64,000 nt of DNA from JAAYEA01 sp012689325 (GCA_036841525.1 DAITVZ010000017.1:1-64000), one strand, 5' to 3'; positions 29,435-43,178 are shown, numbered from the stretch's first letter. The notes: generated by a model from the letters alone, not told the origin. Numbers and translations are program-made.

Positions 29435-29631
29435 TGTCATATGAAAAAGGCCGGGAACAGGAGTAGTAGGCCATCCCCTGCAGAGAGCCGGGCGGAGCGT
29501 GGGTGAGAGCCTGGCATTGGCGCCAACAGGGGAGCGCAGACAAGGCCGAACTCGCCTGGGAGCCGCGACGGTGAATCCTGTAGCCGTCGCCGAGTGGCAT
29601 TCGTTACCATGCCCAGAGTGGACAAGATCGT

Positions 29632-29707
<76 letters not shown>

Positions 29708-29717
29708 CGATGGATGA

Positions 29718-29746
29718 ATGATGGGCGCACATTGTGCGCCCATCAT
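29718..29746 (+). repeat. Strong hairpin between tRNA-Ala(GGC) and the T-box motif
   Basis: A perfect 13-bp stem, 29718-29730 with 29734-29746 and loop ATT, is followed by CCCTTTCC. It may be stem III of the T-box or a weak terminator for the tRNA. Confidence 0.75.
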
Positions 29747-29791
29747 CCCTTTCCATGCCATCTTTGTCAATCAGGGTGGTACCACGGAGCG

Positions 29792-29830
29792 GCCCTTCGT
29801 CCCTGCGGATGCGCAGGCGAGGGGCTTTTT
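29792..29830 (+). terminator. T-box terminator hairpin
   Basis: GCCCTTCGTC (29792-29801) and TGC (29804-29806) pair with 29813-29825, followed by TTTTT. The CCCT within its 5' arm can instead pair with AGGG at 29773-29776 to form the antiterminator. Confidence 0.85.
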
Positions 29831-29844
29831 CATTGAAAGGCGCC

Positions 29845-30579
29845 ATGCAAGACTGGTACAGGGACCTGTTCGGCCCGGATTACCTGCGGATGGACTGGCA
29901 CGACACCACGCTCCAGGAGGTGGATAGCCTGGGCCGCATGGTGACGCTGCGGCGGGGCACCAAGGTTTTGGACCTCTGCTGCGGCTATGGGCGGCACGCC
30001 ATCCCCCTGGCGGCCAAAGGCTGCCGGGTGACGGGCTTGGACCTCTCCGAGGCGCTGCTGTCCAAGGCCCAAGCCGATGCGCGGGAACAGGGCGCCGCGG
30101 TGGATTGGGTGCGGGCCGACGCGCGCCGCCTGCCGCTGCGCGGCGGTTTTGACGTGGTGTTGAACCTGTTCACTGCGTTCGGCTATTTCGAGCGGGAGGG
30201 CGAAAACCTCCAAGTCCTGCAGGAAGCGGCGCGGGTACTCGCGCCGGGCGGCCACTTCGTCCTGGACGTGGTGAACCACGATTTCCTGGTGCGCTACTTT
30301 GAGGAGCAGAACTGGTACGATCGAGGCGATAGCCTGGTGTTGGAGGAGCGTTCCTTCGACCACCAGGAGAGCCGGGTCTATGGCTCGTGGACGCTGGTCG
30401 AGGCCGATGGCACGCGCCGCGTCTATCCGAACTCGATCCGCGCCTACACTTTCGCCGAGCTGCGCCTGCTGCTGACGCTGGTGGGCCTGGACGTGGTCCA
30501 GGTCTATGGCGGCTACGATCGGCAGCCGTTGAGTTGGGAATCACCGCGTATGGTGATCCTCAGCCGTAAGGGGGCCTAG
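29845..30579 (+). CDS. SAM-dependent methyltransferase (class I)
   Basis: The 244-residue protein has SAM motif I 'VLDLCCGYGRHA' near residue 40-51, an acidic motif II at 'GLDLSEALL', and 'VRADARRLPL' and 'VLNLFTAFGYF' further on. This is a class I methyltransferase, probably acting on a small molecule or tRNA; substrate unknown. The ATG at 29845 lies 15 bases after the T-box terminator, with GAAAGG 4 bases before it. It is the first coding gene of the T-box-controlled operon, with leuS next, so a role tied to leucine or tRNA metabolism is possible but unproven. Confidence 0.88.
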   Translation: MQDWYRDLFGPDYLRMDWHDTTLQEVDSLGRMVTLRRGTKVLDLCCGYGRHAIPLAAKGCRVTGLDLSEALLSKAQADAREQGAAVDWVRADARRLPLRGGFDVVLNLFTAFGYFEREGENLQVLQEAARVLAPGGHFVLDVVNHDFLVRYFEEQNWYDRGDSLVLEERSFDHQESRVYGSWTLVEADGTRRVYPNSIRAYTFAELRLLLTLVGLDVVQVYGGYDRQPLSWESPRMVILSRKGA

Positions 30580-30739
30580 GTCCGATGCGCCAAGCGACGA
30601 ACCGACCCGCGAATCAAGCGCTCATCCTTGCGCGCCCAACCGGATGAACCGCGCCACTCCCGGCCGCGGCGACTCTGGTTGGGTGAGCTGCCCTGGCTGG
30701 GATCCACTGAGCAACTGCCTTCCCCATAGGAGGTTTACG

Positions 30740-33550
<2,811 letters not shown>

Positions 33551-33554
33551 GACC

Positions 33555-33583
33555 AAGCGGGGAGGTCAGCAGCCTCCCCGCTT
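33555..33583 (+). terminator. Terminator after leuS
   Basis: AAGCGGGGAGG (33555-33565) pairs with CCTCCCCGCTT (33573-33583); TCTTCG follows. Confidence 0.75.
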
Positions 33584-33599
33584 CTTCGTGTCAGGCGCC

Positions 33600-33628
33600 T
33601 TGACCGAATCCGCTTTGGACGGTAGAAT
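33600..33628 (+). promoter_or_regulatory. Promoter of ridA-like gene
   Basis: TTGACC (33600-33605), 17 bases and TAGAAT (33623-33628), about 37 bases before the ATG. Confidence 0.7.
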
Positions 33629-33664
33629 ACGGTTGGACCCATCACCAGAAAAGGAGATCATCAC

Positions 33665-34048
33665 ATGACACGCCAAGTGGTATCCACAACCAAGGCTCCC
33701 GGGGCGATCGGCCCCTACTCCCAGGGGATCGTGACCGGCGACCTGGTGTTCACGGCTGGCCAGGGCGGGGTGGATCCCGCGACACGCAAGGTCGTCGAGG
33801 GGGGCATCGCCGAGCAGACGCGCCAGACGCTGCGCAACATCACCGCGATCCTCGATGCGGCGGGCAGCTCCATGGCGCGGGTGGTCAAGACCACGGTCTT
33901 TTTGCAGGATATCAAGGACTTTGCCGCCATGAACGCCGTCTATGCCGAGTTCTTTCCCCAGGACCCGCCGGCGCGCACCACGGTGCAGGTGGCAGCGCTG
34001 CCCATGGGCATCCTGGTCGAGATCGAAGCTGTCGCCGTCAAGGGATAG
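33665..34048 (+). CDS. ridA: RidA-family enamine/imine deaminase
   Basis: The 127-residue protein has standard RidA length and motifs: 'APGAIGPYSQGI' at the start, 'VFTAGQGGVDP', 'QTRQTLRNITAILDAAGSS' and the C-terminal 'PARTTVQVAALPMGILVEIEAVA', where the Arg in 'PPARTTV' is the substrate-carboxylate contact of the family. It hydrolyses reactive enamines from PLP enzymes to ketoacids. AAAAGGAG precedes the ATG. Confidence 0.95.
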   Translation: MTRQVVSTTKAPGAIGPYSQGIVTGDLVFTAGQGGVDPATRKVVEGGIAEQTRQTLRNITAILDAAGSSMARVVKTTVFLQDIKDFAAMNAVYAEFFPQDPPARTTVQVAALPMGILVEIEAVAVKG

Positions 34049-34050
34049 CC

Positions 34051-34078
34051 TTGCTTTTTGTGGCGAATCGGGTATAAT
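34051..34078 (+). promoter_or_regulatory. Promoter of rpsA-like gene
   Basis: TTGCTT (34051-34056) and a perfect TATAAT (34073-34078) are 16 bases apart, directly after the ridA stop. Confidence 0.65.
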
Positions 34079-34110
34079 ATGGTTGCAAATCCACGAGTGA
34101 GGTAAGGTGT

Positions 34111-35325
34111 ATGGAAGACCGCCAGGACTTCGAGTCGCAGCAAGAGGGAGGGGCGCCAGAAGCCACGATGAATTTTGCCGACATGTTGGAGGAATCCTTT
34201 GCCAACAAGGGCTTCCACCGCGGGGAGATCGTCGAGGGTGTGATCGTGAGCAGGGATGGCGATGATATCCAGGTGGATATCGGCGCCAAAGGCGATGCGG
34301 TGATCTCCCGGCGCGAACTGGAGCACATGAGCGAGGCCGAGCTGAGCGAGCTCAAGGTCGGCGCCAGCTTGGTGGCTTATGTTCTGCAGCCCGAAGACGA
34401 ATTCGGCAATATCGTCCTTTCCCTGCGCCGCGCTCAGATGGAGAAGGACTGGCAGGAAGCCAAGGAGCTCATGGAAGCCGGAACGGTGCTGGAGCGCCAG
34501 ATCGTCGGCTTTAACAAGGGCGGCGTCATCGCCCGCGTGGGCAAGGTGCGGGGCTTTATCCCGGCCTCCCAGCTTAGCGCCGAGTCCCGGCAGATCGTCA
34601 ACGCCGCCACCACTGAAGGCAACGAAGAGTCTGCCTTTGCCGCCTTGGTGGACAAGACCTTGCACCTGAAGATCATCGAGGTGGACCGCAAGCGCAACCG
34701 GCTCATCCTCTCCGAGCGGGAAGCGATGAAAGACACCCGGCGCATGCGCAAAGAGTCGCTGCTGTCGGAGCTCCAGGTGGGCGATGCCCGGCATGGCGTC
34801 GTCAGCAGCCTGTGCAGCTTTGGGGCTTTCGTCGATCTCGGCGGAGCCGATGGCCTGATCCACATCTCGGAGCTGTCGTGGGGCCGGGTCAGCGACCCTG
34901 CCGAGGTCGTGCACGTTGGCGAAGAGGTGGATGTCGAGGTTCTGAGGATCGACCGGGAGCGTAATCGCATAGCCCTGAGCCTGAAGCGCCTCCGCCCAGA
35001 GCCCTGGACCCAGGTGGAAGAAAAGTATTACGTTGGGCAGTTGGTGGAGGGCACCATCACCAAGCTCACGGACTTTGGCGCTTTTGCTCGCCTGGACAAC
35101 GATATCGAGGGCCTGGTTCACATCTCGGAGCTGTCCGAGGAGCGCATCAATCACCCCAAGGATGTGGTCAAAGAGGGTGACGTGGTGACGCTGCGCGTGA
35201 TCCGCATCGACGGCGCACGCCGGCGGCTGGGCCTCAGCAAGCGCCGCGCCCAAGAGGTGTACGATGACGCCGAGGCCGATGACAGCGCCGACTATGACGA
35301 TGGCTCGGAAGAGGATGACAAGTAG
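34111..35325 (+). CDS. rpsA: S1-domain protein, ribosomal protein S1-like
   Basis: The 404-residue protein has four S1 RNA-binding domains in tandem, starting near residues 30, 115, 225 and 310. Domains three and four end with the classic 'GLIHISELS' and 'GLVHISELS' strands. The acidic C-terminus is 'DDAEADDSADYDD'. Four-domain S1 proteins are common in Gram-positive-like lineages; they help the 30S subunit bind mRNA. A promoter with TATAAT lies in the 62-base spacer. The paralogue question (a general S1-domain regulator) remains open. Confidence 0.92.
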   Translation: MEDRQDFESQQEGGAPEATMNFADMLEESFANKGFHRGEIVEGVIVSRDGDDIQVDIGAKGDAVISRRELEHMSEAELSELKVGASLVAYVLQPEDEFGNIVLSLRRAQMEKDWQEAKELMEAGTVLERQIVGFNKGGVIARVGKVRGFIPASQLSAESRQIVNAATTEGNEESAFAALVDKTLHLKIIEVDRKRNRLILSEREAMKDTRRMRKESLLSELQVGDARHGVVSSLCSFGAFVDLGGADGLIHISELSWGRVSDPAEVVHVGEEVDVEVLRIDRERNRIALSLKRLRPEPWTQVEEKYYVGQLVEGTITKLTDFGAFARLDNDIEGLVHISELSEERINHPKDVVKEGDVVTLRVIRIDGARRRLGLSKRRAQEVYDDAEADDSADYDDGSEEDDK

Positions 35326-35452
35326 CGGTTAGCGCCGCCAGAGGCGAGCCAAGCAGCGGATTTGCGCTGGGACCGGCCCAGGCAGGAACGGGAATCTCGA
35401 GCTGGGGCAGGCCCAGATCTGAACGCCAAAGTCAAGATAGCGGTTATCGACG

Positions 35453-35488
35453 AGGGGCTAGCAGGCTCAGAGGTGAGCGCTAGCCCCT
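35453..35488 (+). repeat. Hairpin in the clpC leader
   Basis: AGGGGCTAGC (35453-35462) pairs with GCTAGCCCCT (35479-35488). An inner GCTCA/TGAGC helix (35465-35469/35474-35478) continues the stem. There is no T-run, so this may be an mRNA structure or operator rather than a terminator. Confidence 0.65.
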
Positions 35489-35567
35489 GGTTGTCTAGCA
35501 GGGAATCGCCATATCGGGTCGACGTAGCGAGTTGTCGCAGGGGACGGATCGTCGTAAGGAGCGAGAG

Positions 35568-38081
<2,514 letters not shown>

Positions 38082-38099
38082 CATGCAGCGGCGGGGGGC

Positions 38100-39485
38100 A
38101 TGCCGGTGAGAGCGAGCACGAAAACGGCGTTCGTCTGCCAGGAGTGTGGCCAGGGTTTTCCCAGGTGGGAGGGGCGTTGCCCGAGTTGCGGCGCGTGGAA
38201 CGCACTGGTGGAGACGGTGGTCTCCACCGCCAAGAGCGCGACGGCGCAATCGCCCTTCCACATCGTCGGGCCGGCCACGGAGCCGGTGGCGCTGGCGAAC
38301 ATCTCGGCGGACGGCTTTGAGCGGATCCCCGTGCCCATGGGAGAGTTCAACCACACCCTGGGCGGCGGTATCGTCCCCGGCTCGATCATCCTGGTGGGCG
38401 GCGACCCGGGGATCGGCAAGTCCACCCTGCTGCTGCAGATCGCGGCCCAGTTGGCCGAGCGCGTGGGCGATATCCTCTACGTGTCGGGCGAAGAGTCGGC
38501 CCAGCAGATCAAGATGCGGGCCGACCGCCTGGTCATGGGCGGGCAGCGGCTCTACGTCCTGGCGGAGACGAACCTCGACCGCATCCTGACGCATATCGAG
38601 CGCATGCGCCCGCGCGCGGTGATCGTGGATTCGATCCAGTCCGTGTACCTCGAGGCCCTGACCTCCTCGGCGGGCAGCATCGGGCAGGTGCGCGAGTGCG
38701 CCGCTGCGTTGCTGCGGCTGGGCAAGGGCTACCAGATCCCCATTTTCATCGTCGGGCACGTCACCAAGACCGGCAACATCGCCGGGCCGCGCGTCCTGGA
38801 GCACATGGTGGATACCGTGCTCTACCTGGAAGGCGAGCGCTTTCACTCCTACCGCCTGCTGCGCAGCGTCAAGAACCGCTTCGGTTCCACCAACGAGGTG
38901 GGCGTGTTCGAGATGGACGCCGAGGGCCTGCGCGAGGTCAGCAACCCGTCCGAGGTCTTTCTCTCCGAGCGCCTGGCGGACGCCTCCGGCTCGGCCACGG
39001 CGGTCACGCTGGAGGGCACCCGCCCGCTGCTGGTGGAGATACAGGCCCTCACCAGCATCACCAGCCTGGGCTTTCCTCGCCGCACGGCGAATGGCGTGGA
39101 TGCCAACCGCCTGCTTCTGCTGGTGGCGGTGCTCAGCAAGCGGGTGGGCCTGAACCTCTCCAACCAGGACGTCTTTGTGAACGTCGTGGGCGGGTTGCGC
39201 ATCAACGAGCCCGCGGTGGACCTGGCGGTGGCGACGGCCATCGCCTCCAGTTTCCGCAACGCGCCGGTGGCGCCCGACCTGGCCATCGTGGGCGAGATCG
39301 GCCTGTCGGGCGAGTTGCGCTCGGTGACGCAGATCGAGCGCCGCCTGAAGGAGGCGGCCAAGCTGGGGTTCAAGCGGTGCCTTTTGCCGCGGGCCAGCCT
39401 CAGGAAAAAGGACGTGCCGCCCGAGATCGAGCCGGTCGGCGCGCGTTCCCTGATGGAAGCGCTGGACATCGCGCTGGGGCGCTAG
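38100..39485 (+). CDS. radA: DNA repair protein RadA (Sms)
   Basis: The 461-residue protein has the N-terminal C4 zinc finger 'CQECGQG' ... 'CPSCG' (residues 13-30). The RecA-like core has Walker A 'GGDPGIGKST' near residue 99-108 and the RadA-specific 'KNRFG' near 258. A Lon-like C-terminal domain ends the protein. RadA is a branch-migration helicase in recombination and transformation. It is cotranscribed with clpC. ComEC in the same window fits a transformation-capable cell. Confidence 0.97.
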   Translation: MPVRASTKTAFVCQECGQGFPRWEGRCPSCGAWNALVETVVSTAKSATAQSPFHIVGPATEPVALANISADGFERIPVPMGEFNHTLGGGIVPGSIILVGGDPGIGKSTLLLQIAAQLAERVGDILYVSGEESAQQIKMRADRLVMGGQRLYVLAETNLDRILTHIERMRPRAVIVDSIQSVYLEALTSSAGSIGQVRECAAALLRLGKGYQIPIFIVGHVTKTGNIAGPRVLEHMVDTVLYLEGERFHSYRLLRSVKNRFGSTNEVGVFEMDAEGLREVSNPSEVFLSERLADASGSATAVTLEGTRPLLVEIQALTSITSLGFPRRTANGVDANRLLLLVAVLSKRVGLNLSNQDVFVNVVGGLRINEPAVDLAVATAIASSFRNAPVAPDLAIVGEIGLSGELRSVTQIERRLKEAAKLGFKRCLLPRASLRKKDVPPEIEPVGARSLMEALDIALGR

Positions 39486-39567
39486 CGCTCGGGCTGGTCC
39501 GGCGAGTCCAGCAGCCAAGGAGGTGACGACTCGATCCCGCTATACAACTGAATAGAGGCTATTGCGG
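39486..39567. other. Spacer between radA and assembly gap
   Basis: There is no gene. An unusually perfect Shine-Dalgarno-like AAGGAGGTGA lies near 39518, with GTG followed by a ten-codon frame ending TAG before the Ns. Confidence 0.4.
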
Positions 39568-39667
39568 NNNNNNNNNNNNNNNNNNNNNNNNNNNNNNNNN
39601 NNNNNNNNNNNNNNNNNNNNNNNNNNNNNNNNNNNNNNNNNNNNNNNNNNNNNNNNNNNNNNNNNNN
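39568..39667. other. Assembly gap (100 N)
   Basis: Exactly 100 Ns, the conventional scaffold filler of unknown true length. The right edge is a 17-bp tandem repeat, so the repeat probably broke the assembly. Confidence 0.98.
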
Positions 39668-39752
39668 CACACGTGCCGGTGCGGCACACGTGCCGGTGCG
39701 GCACACGTGCCGGTGCGGCACACGTGCCGGTGCGGCACATGTGCCGGTGCGG
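39668..39752. repeat. 17-bp tandem repeat (at least five units)
   Basis: The unit CACACGTGCCGGTGCGG repeats at 39668, 39685, 39702, 39719 and 39736; the last copy has one C-to-T change. Each unit junction can fold GTGCCG-GTG-CGGCAC. The array runs into the N gap, so its true copy number is unknown. Confidence 0.95.
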
Positions 39753-39787
39753 CATCGGATGCCGTATGCCCTAGGAGGCCATTATTC

Positions 39788-40840
39788 ATGAGTCTGGAAT
39801 TCATCATTCGTTTAATCGGCATGGTTATCGGCGGGTTCGTGGGCTGGCAGGCCGGTGAGTTTCTGGTGGCCAAGGCCCAGCCGGAGCCCCCAGTCCTCAC
39901 GTACGTGTTCGCGCTGGCGTTGGCGGGCGCAGGGTTGGGCCTGGTGCTCGCGCCTTATTTCACGACGCGCCCCTTCTCCTGGGCCAGCGCCAAGATTCGC
40001 CAGGTTCCCGCTCATCATCTGATCGCTGCTATCGTCGGCCTGATCATCGGCCTGGTTATCTCGGCTCTCTTGGCCCTGCCCGTTTCGCTGCTCCCCGGAG
40101 CCTGGGGAGAGGTGCTGCCTTTCGTCTTTGCCATCATCTTTAGCTTGCTGAGCGTCAGCGTCATGGTGCTCAGGGAGAAGGACATCTTTAACACCATCGG
40201 GATGCGCATGTCCCGCGAGGGGCTGCTCTCCAAAGAGAACCGCATCTTGCTGGATACCAGCGTGATCATCGATGGGCGGATCGCCGACCTGTGTCAGACG
40301 GGGTTCATCAACAGCGCCCTGGTGGTGCCGCGCTTTGTGCTGGACGAGTTGCAGCACATCGCCGACTCGCCCGACGCGCTGCGCCGCAACCGGGGGCGGC
40401 GCGGCCTGGATATCCTGAACACGCTGCAAAGGGATACCCCCGTGCCCATCGAGATCTCGGATATCGACGCCAGGGAGGTCCAGGAGGTCGATAGCAAGCT
40501 GATCAAGGTGGCGCGGCTTTTGCAGTGCCCGGTGATGACCAACGACTATAACCTCAACCGCGTGGCCGAGTTGCAGGGCGTGCCGGTGCTGAACCTCAAC
40601 GAGCTGGCCAACGCGGTCAAGGTGGTTGTGCTGCCCGGCGAGACCATCGCGGTGCAGGTGATCCAGGAGGGCAAGGACCCCGGCCAGGGGGTCGGGTACC
40701 TGGACGACGGCACCATGGTGGTGGTGGAGGATGGTCGCCGCCACATCGGCCAAGAGATCAACGTCGTCGTCACGCGCGTCCTGCAGACCGTCGCCGGGCG
40801 CATGATCTTTGCCCAGTTGGAAGGGCACAGCTCCAGATAG
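39788..40840 (+). CDS. Membrane PIN-TRAM domain protein (YacL-like)
   Basis: The 350-residue protein has four N-terminal membrane helices (about 3-23, 38-60, 75-100, 108-126). A PIN nuclease domain follows, with acidic residues in 'LLDTSVIIDGRIAD' and 'VLDELQHIAD'. A C-terminal TRAM RNA-binding domain (about 280-345) includes 'PGETIAVQVIQEG' and 'VGYLDDGTMVVVEDG'. This order is that of YacL/PilT-N-like proteins. It may cleave RNA at the membrane. The ATG at 39788 follows AGGAGG; the extension into the tandem repeat is rejected. Confidence 0.9.
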   Translation: MSLEFIIRLIGMVIGGFVGWQAGEFLVAKAQPEPPVLTYVFALALAGAGLGLVLAPYFTTRPFSWASAKIRQVPAHHLIAAIVGLIIGLVISALLALPVSLLPGAWGEVLPFVFAIIFSLLSVSVMVLREKDIFNTIGMRMSREGLLSKENRILLDTSVIIDGRIADLCQTGFINSALVVPRFVLDELQHIADSPDALRRNRGRRGLDILNTLQRDTPVPIEISDIDAREVQEVDSKLIKVARLLQCPVMTNDYNLNRVAELQGVPVLNLNELANAVKVVVLPGETIAVQVIQEGKDPGQGVGYLDDGTMVVVEDGRRHIGQEINVVVTRVLQTVAGRMIFAQLEGHSSR

Positions 40841-40870
40841 CAGAACCTCAACACAGAGGAGGACAAGCAG

Positions 40871-42319
40871 ATGGCTTTGCGGCTCTATAACTCGTTGACG
40901 AGGCAAGACGAGGAGTTCAAGCCGGTGACCGACGGGCGGGTGCACATCTATGTGTGCGGCCCCACGGTGTATGCCGATGCGCACGTCGGCCACGGCAAGA
41001 CCTACGTCAACTTTGATGTGGTGGTGCGCTATTTCCGCTACAAGGGCTACCAGGTCCGGCACGTGGAAAACATCACCGACGTCGGGCACCTTTTGGATTC
41101 CGGCGAGGACCGCATCCTCAAGGGTGCGGCGCGGGAGCGGGTGGAGCCCATGGAGCTGGTGGAGCGCTTCACCCGGCGCTTTTTCGAGGACATGGACCGC
41201 CTGAACGTGACGCGGCCGGACATCTCGCCGCGCGCCAGCGGCCACATCCCGGAGCAGATCGAGCTGATCAAAAAGCTGATCGCCCGGGGCTATGCCTACG
41301 AGGTGGATGGCAACGTCTATTTCGACGTCCCCAAGTATGAGCAATACGGCAAGCTCTCCGGGCGGCGCATCGAAGAGACCGAGGCGGGCACCCGCGTGGA
41401 AGTGGAGGGCGACAAGCGCCATCCGGCGGACTTTGCCCTGTGGAAAAAGGCCACGGCGGAGCATATCATGAAGTGGAACAGCCCGTGGGGTTGGGGCTAT
41501 CCGGGCTGGCATGTGGAGTGCTCGGCCATGTCCACCAAGTACCTGGGGCAGCCGTTCGATATCCACTGCGGCGGCATGGAGAACAAGTTCCCCCATCACG
41601 AGGACGAGATCGCCCAGAGCGAGGCGGCGGAGGGCGTGCCCTTCTGCACCTACTGGCTGCATAACGGCATGTTGTTCATCCGCGGCGAGGAGATGCACAA
41701 GTCGCTGGGCAACTTTGTCACGTTGCGCCAGGCTTACGAGCTATACGACCCCATGACCATCCGCCTCTTTATCCTGACCGCTCACTATCGCAGCCGGCTG
41801 GACATGACCGACGAGGCGCTGGATGGGGCGGAGAAGGGGCGGCAGCGGATCTGGGGCGCGGTCCGGTCCATCCGGCAGCGGCTGTCCCAGGCCCCCGAGG
41901 GCGAGGCCTCGGCGGAGGTGGTCGAGCTGGTGGCCAAGGCCCGCGCGGCCTTTGAGGAGGCCATGGACAACGACTTTAACACCCCGGGCGCGCTGGGCAC
42001 GCTCTATGACCTGACCCGCGACGCGAACACGCTGCTGGCCTCGGGCAAAGCGCTGACAACAGGCGACCTGGCGGCGCTGGATCAGGCCTATCGCCAGTTG
42101 GGCGGCGATGTGCTGGGCATCATCCCCGACGCGCTGGAGGACGAGGGCCGGGCCGACCTTTCGGCCAAGCTGGCCGACCTGCTGGTGGAGACGCGCTCCA
42201 AGCTGCGCGGCGCCAAGCAGTGGGCCATGGCCGACTATGTGCGCGACCAGCTCACCGAGTTGGGCATCCAGGTTCAGGATTCGCCGGACGGCTCGTCCTG
42301 GCGGTACCTGGAGCGTTAG
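40871..42319 (+). CDS. cysS: Cysteinyl-tRNA synthetase
   Basis: The 482-residue class I synthetase has 'YVCGPTVYADAHVGHGKTYV', where HVGH (residues 38-41) is the HIGH box. Cys29 and later 'GWHVECSAMS' and 'HHEDEIAQSEA' provide zinc ligands. The KMSKS position reads EMHKS (274-278), so its first Lys and first Ser are replaced. The C-terminal anticodon-binding helices are present. It charges tRNA-Cys. GAGGAGG precedes the ATG. It is cotranscribed with the PIN-TRAM gene and the methyltransferase, an arrangement also seen near yacL-cysS-rlmB in Gram-positives. Confidence 0.95.
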   Translation: MALRLYNSLTRQDEEFKPVTDGRVHIYVCGPTVYADAHVGHGKTYVNFDVVVRYFRYKGYQVRHVENITDVGHLLDSGEDRILKGAARERVEPMELVERFTRRFFEDMDRLNVTRPDISPRASGHIPEQIELIKKLIARGYAYEVDGNVYFDVPKYEQYGKLSGRRIEETEAGTRVEVEGDKRHPADFALWKKATAEHIMKWNSPWGWGYPGWHVECSAMSTKYLGQPFDIHCGGMENKFPHHEDEIAQSEAAEGVPFCTYWLHNGMLFIRGEEMHKSLGNFVTLRQAYELYDPMTIRLFILTAHYRSRLDMTDEALDGAEKGRQRIWGAVRSIRQRLSQAPEGEASAEVVELVAKARAAFEEAMDNDFNTPGALGTLYDLTRDANTLLASGKALTTGDLAALDQAYRQLGGDVLGIIPDALEDEGRADLSAKLADLLVETRSKLRGAKQWAMADYVRDQLTELGIQVQDSPDGSSWRYLER

Positions 42320-42323
42320 TCGC

Positions 42324-43073
42324 ATGGCGGAGACGCTTTACGGCCACCACGCCGTGTTGGAGGCGTTGCGCGCGGGCCGCCGCCGGTTTCAGCAGGTGTG
42401 GCTCGCCGAGGGCGTTCACCAGGGCGGCGACGTGGGGCAGATCCTGCGGCTGGCCGAGCAAGCGCGGCTGCGGGTGAGCCAGGTGCGGCGCGACCGGCTG
42501 GATAGCCTCTGCGCTCGGGCGAACCATCAGGGGGTCGCCGCCGAGGTCTCGGATTACCCCTACGCCGATTGGGACGAGATCGTGCAGGGCGCCAAGGCCG
42601 GCGCCGAGATGCCCCTGCTCTTGCTCCTGGACCGGCTGCAGGACCCGCAGAACGTGGGCACCTTGCTGCGGACGGCGGAGGCGGCGGGCGTGCACGGCGT
42701 CGCTTTGCTGGCCCACCGCGCGGCGGGGATCACCCCCGCCGTGAGCAACGCCTCGGCGGGGGCGGTGGAGCACCTGCGCATCGCCCAGGTGACCAACCTG
42801 ACCCAAACCATCAAGGCGCTCAAGGGGCAGGGCGTGTGGATCGTCGGCCTGGAGCGCGCCCCTGGCTCGGCCGACCCTGGCGCGGTGGACCTGAACATGC
42901 CGCTGGCGCTGGTGGTGGGCAGCGAGGGCGAGGGGCTAAGCCGGCTGGTCCGGGAGAACTGCGACCTGTTGCTGCAACTGCCCATGCGCGGGCGGATCGG
43001 CTCGCTGAACGCGGCGGTGGCGGGGTCGGTGGCGTTGTACTTGGCGCTAGAGGCGCGCGAGCAAGCGAGATGA
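42324..43073 (+). CDS. rlmB: SpoU-family rRNA/tRNA 2'-O-methyltransferase (RlmB-like)
   Basis: The 249-residue protein has an N-terminal L30e-like substrate domain ('LYGHHAVLEALRAG') and a SPOUT knot domain. The three SpoU motifs are 'LDRLQDPQNVGTLLRTAEAAG', 'LALVVGSEGEGLSRLV' and 'RIGSLNAAVAGSVALY'. RlmB methylates 23S rRNA G2251, but other TrmH-family substrates are possible. It starts 4 bases after the cysS stop, with no clear ribosome-binding site of its own, suggesting coupling. A strong terminator follows. Confidence 0.93.
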   Translation: MAETLYGHHAVLEALRAGRRRFQQVWLAEGVHQGGDVGQILRLAEQARLRVSQVRRDRLDSLCARANHQGVAAEVSDYPYADWDEIVQGAKAGAEMPLLLLLDRLQDPQNVGTLLRTAEAAGVHGVALLAHRAAGITPAVSNASAGAVEHLRIAQVTNLTQTIKALKGQGVWIVGLERAPGSADPGAVDLNMPLALVVGSEGEGLSRLVRENCDLLLQLPMRGRIGSLNAAVAGSVALYLALEAREQAR

Positions 43074-43095
43074 ACCGGTGAGATATGGGAATGCT

Positions 43096-43130
43096 GGGGG
43101 TGAACCACGTGGTTCGCCCCCCTTTTTTTT
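43096..43130 (+). terminator. Strong intrinsic terminator
   Basis: GGGGGTGAACC (43096-43106) pairs with GGTTCGCCCCC (43111-43121) around ACGT, with eight Ts following at 43123-43130. Confidence 0.95.
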
Positions 43131-43178
43131 GTGCGCGCCATTTGGCGCTGTGGCGCGACGCATGGCGCTCCATTTGAC

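Noticed and set aside
29734..29844. An upstream extension of the methyltransferase gene
   Set aside because: It would translate the T-box antiterminator and terminator; ATG 29845 has a ribosome site and a matching protein start.
39668..39752. Possible CRISPR array
   Set aside because: The 17-bp units are directly adjacent with no spacers and no cas genes are near.
39707..39787. Extension of the PIN-TRAM protein into the tandem repeat
   Set aside because: The Cys/Arg-rich product comes from the repeat; AGGAGG and ATG 39788 begin the first membrane helix.
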